From Pycnopodia helianthoides (lineage: Eukaryota; Echinodermata; Asteroidea; Forcipulatida; Asteriidae): a stretch of DNA of 64,000 nucleotides. The first letter of the stretch is position 1. Each line of letters starts with the position of its first letter. Below, piece after piece: positions 58,001 to 64,000 of this stretch. The translations under genes and the position numbers were made by a program. The stretch covers positions 14,116,078 through 14,180,077 of the forward strand of contig CM063249.1 of NCBI GenBank assembly GCA_032158295.1, given 5' to 3'. The notes beneath the pieces were generated by a model. That model had not been told where the DNA came from and searched no databases. It saw nothing but the letters and a program-made list of their open reading frames with translations.

Positions 58001-61000
58001 GCAGAGTGTCCTCAGAGATGAGGTAAATTTAAATTTGTACTGGAACATTTCACGGGGTACCAACCAAGGGGGCATGGAAGCAATTGCCTTCATTCCCTCT
58101 GAAGTATCAGGCCTGAACAAGACATCAATGTACATGCCTTCACACATGACCTTAAAAATACACAGTAGCATACAAAAAGGAGCTGACCAGAACTAAAGGG
58201 GGATACATACACATACATTGTAGCAATTGTCAAGAGTCGTTTGTTTCTTTGTCTGGTCATAAATAGCATATATAATATTCACCTGATGTGCCATGCTTTG
58301 CTTGGGCGGAGCTTCAACGACGGGGTTGCTATCCCGGCGCTTGGATCCAACTGACTCACAGGGCGGTGAGCCAGGCTGAATAGTATATTGTTGTATATGG
58401 CAAAGCGGGTTATCATTTGGACTGGATAAACATTTGACCCTAACCTGGCTATAAAAAAGGGGCAACCGCGGTGGGTTCTTGGTCTAACCCTACCCAACCA
58501 CATTGTTAGCCAGAGGGGTGTCTGGGTGTCTTTTGGATACCCTGTTTTAAATTTTGACACACTGTTTTATCTGTCATTTACATGTAAATGTATTGTAAGT
58601 GAACAATTTGGACACCCAGTTTCAACATTTCCTGCAGATTTGGACACCCTTTTACCAAATCCTGGTTAAAACCTTGTACCCACCCCAACCATAAAAATCC
58701 AACAGCATTTTGTTTGTGAACACAGTTTTGAATCAGTAATCCCACTGAAAGTTTTTATACAATGAGCTGAGATTGTGCATGAAGGCCAGAAATTTAAGGA
58801 CAGGAATTTTAAGAAGGAAGACAATGCTCTATTATTTTGCATTGTTGCCATTCTTATAAAAAATTATGAATCAATTTTTTTTATTCAAGGAAAAAGTGTA
58901 TTAGAACAAAGATACGTACAAATGCACAACCTGACAAAAGATTAAGTCAAAAGGTTTAATATTTCATTTGGAACTCCTAGCCAATATTCAAAAAAATAAA
59001 TAAAATTGTAACCATTAGTATGGACAGACATATGCACAAATGTACTGCAAAACTGCATACTATTTTTTGTTCTGCATATGTGTACATGTAAACAATTATA
59101 CATAAAATACATACATGTGCACTTTAAGATGTGTGAGGCAGACTTTGTGCTATTAAAAATCATGACATACTTTACAACCGTAGGGATCGTCATCTCTTTA
59201 TGTAAACCCTAAGAGAAGGCAATCCTGGTTGAGTTTGATGAATATTAGGATCAAAATATCTTCAGCATCCTTGGATTTAAAAGTATAGTATCACTATCAT
59301 TTTATTGTTGCACATCAGTAGATTTGGGGATTGTGTTGGTCCAAAATTTGAGCATAGAGAGAACCCTGCAGTATAGTTTGTATATTGTATTCCCATTTGG
59401 AAATTTGCACCATGTTTTAGTGACTACATTGTATTCCAACGTTGTCCAGACCAACAGAGAATAATCTGACCAATGTTTCATTCTTAAGCAACGCAGTTTC
59501 TCTTGGTTAACGACGCTTCATGTTATATCTTGCTTTCCTGCACTTAGCATTGACAGACTTCCTAATGACAGCCAGTCTCTGAATTCCCGTGGAACCAGGG
59601 AACTCCAACTCTGTTTGTTTCAGAATGGCATTCATGCGATGGGGATCTAACTGGGCAGTCATAGAGCCATCTTGAGTCATGGTTTCCCCTCCGAAACTAC
59701 TCACTGACAACTCTTCAGGTGTGAACAGATGGCTCAAGAGCTCACAGGCATACCTATGAGGTTCTAAACTCTTGAAAAGGGCCTGCTCCATTTGATATTG
59801 TCTCATAAGTACTGGAGGATCAGCACCCGATAAGCCAACCTCAACAAGTACATCTGAATTGGAGGGAATGGCAGGAGCACACATTGGATGGGCACTACCT
59901 GGACAAAATGCTGGAAATTCATCTGAGTCTTGTCTGACAACACGAATTCCAGTGGGTTTTGGTCTCTTATAACTTTGGCCAGCCACAGTGCTTGAGTACA
60001 TGTAAGTTTCCACCATCCCAGGAACAGCTGCAGGTGGTGGGGAAGTTGAGTTAGAGAATTGCCGATGAGTACCACTCAGGAATTCCGTCTTGACCGTCTT
60101 TTTGCATCTGTTAGCACAAATCCCAGTTGGAATTGATTGAACTGTTCTACTTTGGGAAGCTGCGCTGCTAGGGGAAGCATCCCCAGTGACTGGTGGTTGA
60201 GAGTTCAAGATAGCAAATTGCTGCTGTCTAGTGCTACCTGGTAAACCATCCTCTACCTCTAAACCTTGTCTGACAGTACAAACCCCTGTGGAAATAGCTT
60301 GAACTGCTCTTCTTGGCCCAGCATTTTCAGTCATTCCGCAGAAGAGGATGGTGGTCTCACACAATTTAGAGGACCATCCTCGATCAAAGTGTCCGTCTCG
60401 GACAGCAAATATTCCAGTTGGAGTAATTTGGACCTTTTTTCTTTGATCAGCTGTAATGCCAGAGAAGGCAGCCATTTTTTTATGAAGAGATTGAGCAGTT
60501 GAGCATGGCTGCTCAACAACACTCAGAGTGCAACCCTCGACTTCTGTATCCGGTCTGATAGTCAACCTCCCACTAGATATTGTTTCGGCTGTTGTACTGG
60601 AGCCAGCCGGAATGCTGTTGAAGGCTTCCATGGTCATGGGAGAGGAGGCTTGTAAGTGATTGTCAGAGATAAAGGACTGAAACCCTGAACATGGCGAACC
60701 ATCCTCAACCGGTTCTTCCTTCTTTATGTCACAGATTGCCACTGGTTCAAATTGTGATGCACAACTCGAGCTATTGTCAGAGTTAGCATCCACCATACCA
60801 AGAGCCGTGTCTAAAGCATAGTTATCATCAGAGTTGGTGGTTTTTTGAATAGACTCAACCAGCTGGGTGACATGTGCAATACTCTGAACCATACTGCACT
60901 GTAAAGTCTCCAAGCGGTTAAGCTGCCCAACTAGCTCATCCAGTTTGCATTCCAGCCTGTCCAGTTTCTCCTGGGGAGAGGAGTCAATATCCATGGTCAG

Positions 61001-63403
61001 AATCTTGGATTGAGACAGGGTAAGGAGTCCGAGACTGACCAAAGGAAACCTAACAGGCTGAGGCAGCTCATCGCTATGCTCGAGTGAAAGCCAGCTGGTA
61101 TTAGATCACTATGAACTTCTTCAAATACATGTACAAGCTGTAGGACCTTCTTTTTTGGCTCCATGCAGTTATCTCGACTAACTCTCTCACCTTCACCTCG
61201 AGAATACAAGAATCTCAACAACAACAAAAATTGGTTCCATTTGAAATGTGTCTTTCTAGAACACCGTACTTTATCAGTCAGATAAAAGAAAAAGTATCAG
61301 TTCATACCACCATTTATGAATAAGTGTAGAAGATGACATTTTGTTAAAAAGTATTTCTCTTTTGTTTAAAATTTAATGTGTATTCGCATGATTTGCCAGA
61401 TTTTGCACAATTTCACGTGTCCAACGTGCACATGATCTACCTCACACACCTTCATTACACTAAAATACTTTAAGTGTTTTGTCTTTTGCATAATCTTAAC
61501 AGAAATGAACTTACGTCTGCACTCCGTGTGCGATCTGGTGTTTGACTAGGACTGTGGCTTGGACTTCGGCTCCGACTCCTACTTAGACTTTTGCTTCTAT
61601 TCCGTTTGTTTCTTTTTGATCCTATTAGGAAGAAATAAAAGTGTTTAAGTGGATACAACGTAAGTTCAATTGAAAACGATAGTTTGTAAAGACGAACAGT
61701 GTACAATGTATGTTCAAAGGAACTGTCATTATTATTGTCAATACTAGTTATTGGTGGTGAAACCAAGGATGCCTCAAAAGCGAACTTAATCACTGTACAG
61801 TATATCGGAAACCTGAGGAACACCTGTAGACAGGGCTGCTTGCAATGAGCCCGAAACACTGAGGTAAACCCCCACTCTTCCTTAATTAATAAGTTTCCAG
61901 GGTTTTTCTACATGCACTACCTATCCTAGTACAAAGGACTTATGGCTTTTTGTCCCTATACTGCTAAAAATGGTTTTCTTGAAGTGAGAAAAAATGTTAT
62001 TTGATGAAAAAATTTCTTGTGTCACTCCCAAAAATCTTAACAGAAATTTTTTCTAGGGAGTGACGCAAGAATTTTTTTCTTGAAATAAGATTTTTTCTTC
62101 CTTTAAGAATAATATTTTTAGCAGTGTAGGCATGCTAGGCCTGAAACTACAGGGAGGCCATGGCCTCTGTTGTCATGGTCTTGGCCTTGGTGCCCCTTCG
62201 AAAGTTTTCCACAGACTTTAAAGGTTTGCAATGGAAGTGCCCTTTGCAAAATGAAAATGGCCTTGCCCTCTCACAGATGAAATTCCAGGCCTGCCTCCAA
62301 TCCGAAGCACAAAGCAATTATGGTAAAGTATCTTGCTCAAGGACACAGGTATCGAAACCAGCCAGGCCAGAATTCAAACCCACATCCTGTGAACAACAGA
62401 TCTTGAAAACATTGCACAAATCTTTCTTTAAATAATGACGCAATCTTCAAAACTGTGCAAAATATTTGAAGGCAGGTCAGTGCATGGCTTAAATAAAGAT
62501 GCGATGGTCAACTAAGAGCAAAGAGCAAAGAGCAAAGAGCAAGATAAGTCAGGGTTCAACAATTTATCCTTAACTTCCTTAAGTGATTCTTCCTCACTCA
62601 ACACCCAAACTGTTGCACTCTGATTACACAAATAAAGAATATTAAATATTAAGACAATACTGATGTATAATGATATTGCTTCAAAGAGAAGCCAGACTAC
62701 CAAAACAAAAAATTGAAAACAAAGTACACTTACCACTAGGTGATCTTCGTCTTTCTCTGGAATATGATCGACTGTATCTCCGTTTCCTATCACGTGACCT
62801 TGAACGACTCCGCTTCCGCCTGGATCCTGATGCATAATTCCGACGATTCTTTGGTGTTCTGGATCGAGAGCGACGACGGCGCTTTGGTGTTCTAGACCGG
62901 GACCGACGACGCCGCCTTGGTGTCCGGGACCTTGACTTCCTGGGGGATCTCGATCTTGAATGCCTCTTCCTCTTTGGTGTCTTGGACCGTGATGCTTTTC
63001 GCCTTGGCGTTCTTGAACGGGAACGTTTTTTCCTTTTGGGCGTTCTGGACCTTCTTTGTTTTGGGGACGAGGATCTGGAGCGCCTTCGTCTTGACGATTT
63101 TGAATGTTTTGGTGATCTCGACCTAGAGCGAGATGTAGAAGTGGAACTGGACCGAGAGCGAGATTTTCTCTCTTTGACCGGTTCGTCAGGTGTAACTTCA
63201 TCCTTTTTTGTTGATGTCATGCTTTCAGGTTGGTCTAGAGTACTACTAGTTGAGTCAATTACAACCACTGGTTTCTTCGTTTGAACTGAATTGTTTGTTT
63301 CTTCTTCAACGAGCTTACCAGCAGTAATTAAAGAAACCCCACCACTGCTACTGCTAGCTTGCCTTCGCTGTGAAGTTACCTTTAACCGCTTGTCTCGAAT
63401 CTA
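52016..63403 (-). CDS. RSRC2: arginine/serine-rich coiled-coil protein 2, nine exons, 5' end not found
   Basis: Minus-strand exons: 62734-63403, 61515-61621, 58283-58375, 56061-56749, 55752-55817, 55315-55565, 54481-54725, 53409-53531 and 52016-52188. The first five blocks form a long Arg/Ser-repeat domain (for example RRKSRSKSPPRRKSRSRSRK). Then come a coiled coil (AQEALARRLERAKKLMEMKE), an Ala/Leu-rich segment, QAKVLAQTGISMPKYYNP, NPVQIAEQTRKRKLLWAGKK, KFRRLMGIKEGEE, and the ending FQQLDQEYQIARVKTHTQRS with GLGFGSG. This order is that of RSRC2, a nuclear protein linked to pre-mRNA processing. RS domains usually bind other RS proteins and are controlled by phosphorylation. The RS region is extended compared with human RSRC2, from memory. 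All junctions agree in phase except 54481/53531, off by two bases. Upstream exons probably lie past 64000. Confidence 0.85.
53740..53853 (+). other. unassigned coding-like block inside an RSRC2 intron
   Basis: After a GGCTTGCAG acceptor-like site the plus strand reads VWVPPYSGLGNLSDVTIQEV then YRLYASPEKHIYRFGYNV without stops. The composition is protein-like, unlike the surrounding intron. No partner exon or family was recognised. It may be a fossil exon or retro-inserted piece. Confidence 0.25.
56750..58282. other. RSRC2 intron, no other feature seen
   Basis: AT-rich intron with many ACATGTAC-type words near 57540-57640. No gene or clear transposon boundary could be supported. Confidence 0.45.
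58376..59506. other. RSRC2 intron downstream of the nested BEN gene
   Basis: AT-rich sequence without coding signals. It should hold the 3' untranslated region of the nested BEN gene (stop at 59507), but no poly(A) site was confidently placed. Confidence 0.4.
59507..60994 (-). CDS. BEN-domain protein, single exon, nested in RSRC2 intron
   Basis: One open frame gives 495 residues from the ATG at 60992-60994. An in-frame ATG 16 codons upstream is possible, but the chosen one sits directly before the coiled coil. Residues ~8-55 are a leucine-heptad coiled coil (EKLDRLECKLDELVGQLNRL). The middle is Ser/Pro-rich, with SUMO-type sites (IKKE, VKTE) and five spaced copies of a short motif: GRLTIR, PTGIFAVR, STGVCTVR, PTGICANR, PTGIRVVR (about residues 142, 192, 235, 289, 347). 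The C-terminus (~412-495) resembles a BEN domain: YACELLSHLFTPEELSVSSF, QLDPHRMNAILKQTELEFPG, VIRKSVNAKCRKA. BEN proteins bind DNA or chromatin and often repress transcription. The lack of introns suggests retroposition, though no poly(A) trace was seen. Confidence 0.75.
   Translation of the reverse strand: MDIDSSPQEKLDRLECKLDELVGQLNRLETLQCSMVQSIAHVTQLVESIQKTTNSDDNYALDTALGMVDANSDNSSSCASQFEPVAICDIKKEEPVEDGSPCSGFQSFISDNHLQASSPMTMEAFNSIPAGSSTTAETISSGRLTIRPDTEVEGCTLSVVEQPCSTAQSLHKKMAAFSGITADQRKKVQITPTGIFAVRDGHFDRGWSSKLCETTILFCGMTENAGPRRAVQAISTGVCTVRQGLEVEDGLPGSTRQQQFAILNSQPPVTGDASPSSAASQSRTVQSIPTGICANRCKKTVKTEFLSGTHRQFSNSTSPPPAAVPGMVETYMYSSTVAGQSYKRPKPTGIRVVRQDSDEFPAFCPGSAHPMCAPAIPSNSDVLVEVGLSGADPPVLMRQYQMEQALFKSLEPHRYACELLSHLFTPEELSVSSFGGETMTQDGSMTAQLDPHRMNAILKQTELEFPGSTGIQRLAVIRKSVNAKCRKARYNMKRR
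61745..62400. mobile_element. SINE-like copy split by two nested MITEs (RSRC2 intron)
   Basis: The outer sequence (GTGAAACCAAGGATGCC..., CTATCCTAGTACAAAGGACT, TTATGGCTTTTTGTCC) continues at 62297 with TCCAATCCGAAGCACAAAGC and GGTAAAGTATCTTGCTCAAG. This is the order found unbroken at 3788-3880 and 38905-39195. The interruption consists of 61960-62125 and 62135-62296, both with inverted ends. The SINE head is marked by CCAGAATTCAAACCCACATC. Confidence 0.65.
61960..62125. mobile_element. MITE with ACTGCTAAAAAT ends
   Basis: ACTGCTAAAAATGGTTTTCTT faces the inverted AAGAATAATATTTTTAGCAGT. The interior continues to fold: TTGTGTCACTCCC against GGGAGTGACGCAA, and AAAAATTTCTTG against CAAGAATTTTTTTC. 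It is a 166-bp, almost fully palindromic element with no coding capacity. Confidence 0.82.
62516..62544. repeat. (AGAGCAA)n short tandem repeat
   Basis: The 7-base word AGAGCAA is repeated four times in an RSRC2 intron. Confidence 0.9.
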
Positions 63404-63597
63404 CATGTAGACAGAAAATTCAGAACAAAAAGTCAGAACAAGCCCCGACTATTTTCTGTGTTTTCTTCAAAATTATGCCAAAACAAAGTTGATGAAACTT
63501 ACACAGGTTAAATGAATGTATTGTGTTCATTGAAAACTGAAAAGAAGTGACGAAATGTACTCTTCCAAAACAATTATTAAATTTCCATAATTTACAT

Positions 63598-63903
63598 CCT
63601 GGACCAATTTCATAAAGCTGTTTACCGATGTGAGCAAATTTTTGTGTTTTTTTCTATAGCAGAAAAATCATGCGTAACCAAAAGTGTATTATATAAACAA
63701 TCGATAAGATTTATCTGCAAGTGTAGTGACAGTGTATCCGCAAGTGGATTTCCATTGTTGCGTTACAAATCTGCTTACATTTACAAGAACTGTGCCTTTT
63801 TTAACAGTGTTTTTTTATATGAATGAAACAGAAAATTCTGCAAATAGCTGCTCTGTAACGTAAGCAGAAAACACCTCCTTACAAACTTTATGAATTGGGT
63901 CCT
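63598..63903. mobile_element. MITE with GGACCAATTTCATAAAG ends
   Basis: CCTGGACCAATTTCATAAAG (63598) is matched by the inverted CTTTATGAATTGGGTCC (to 63903), with one mismatch in the core. It is a relative of the 19006 element (GGGCCCAATTTCATAGAGC), with a longer AT-rich interior. It lies upstream of the first recognised RSRC2 exon, presumably in an intron or 5' flank. Confidence 0.78.
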
Positions 63904-64000
63904 GGTCCACACATTGCCCCTCATCGACAACAACGGTACAACAGAAATTCACACCCAACCAAACCACAAACAAATCGCCCACAAAGACAAACCAATGCCT

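Noticed and set aside
62982..63284. 100-codon plus-strand ORF and the overlapping Gly/Pro/His-rich minus frame at 62512-63201
   Set aside because: Both are out-of-frame shadows of the large RSRC2 RS exon at 62734-63403.

Overview
This window looks like nuclear DNA of a marine deuterostome invertebrate, most likely an echinoderm and perhaps a sea star. The sequence is AT-rich and its genes are split by GT-AG introns. It carries secreted C-type lectin and PAN/fibrinogen-domain genes, an alternative NADH dehydrogenase (absent from vertebrates), a Penelope-like retroelement, tRNA-derived SINEs and many short inverted-repeat transposons. The species assignment is inference from gene content and repeat style.

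Layout. 1-12.5 kb: no convincing gene; a 326-bp tandem triplication, a SINE, a 748-bp TTAA-flanked MITE, and an array alternating a ~155-bp unit with GT microsatellites. 12.5-13.8 kb: a two-exon secreted C-type lectin (+). 14.8-21.2 kb: a recent 787-bp tandem duplication, a ~1.4-1.6 kb segmental duplication (16.5 and 19.6 kb), and MITEs between the copies. 21.1-24.1 kb (-): a broken PAN/fibrinogen pseudogene beside its intact single-exon relative. 26.8 kb: a lectin-like exon fragment. 28.1-31.8 kb: two TTAA MITEs flank a 5'-truncated Penelope-like element (reverse transcriptase plus GIY-YIG nuclease) with two hammerhead-like motifs near its 3' end.

34.8-46.1 kb holds two divergent genes: a C2H2 zinc-finger/coiled-coil nuclear protein (-) and a type II NADH dehydrogenase, NDH-2 (+). 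A near-perfect hairpin lies between them. 46-52 kb is intergenic, with a foldback, a TTAA MITE and SINE relics. 52.0-63.4 kb is most of RSRC2 (-), an arginine/serine-rich coiled-coil splicing-associated protein; its 5' end is not identified and probably lies beyond the right edge. A single-exon BEN-domain gene is nested in one of its introns on the same strand.

The lectin and the PAN/fibrinogen protein look like secreted recognition molecules; this fits echinoderm innate immunity but is inferred. NDH-2 would oxidise NADH at the mitochondrial inner membrane without pumping protons. RSRC2, the zinc-finger protein and the BEN protein are nuclear. Several otherwise well-preserved genes (NDH-2, zinc finger, RSRC2) show isolated small frame breaks, which suggests residual assembly indels or recent decay.
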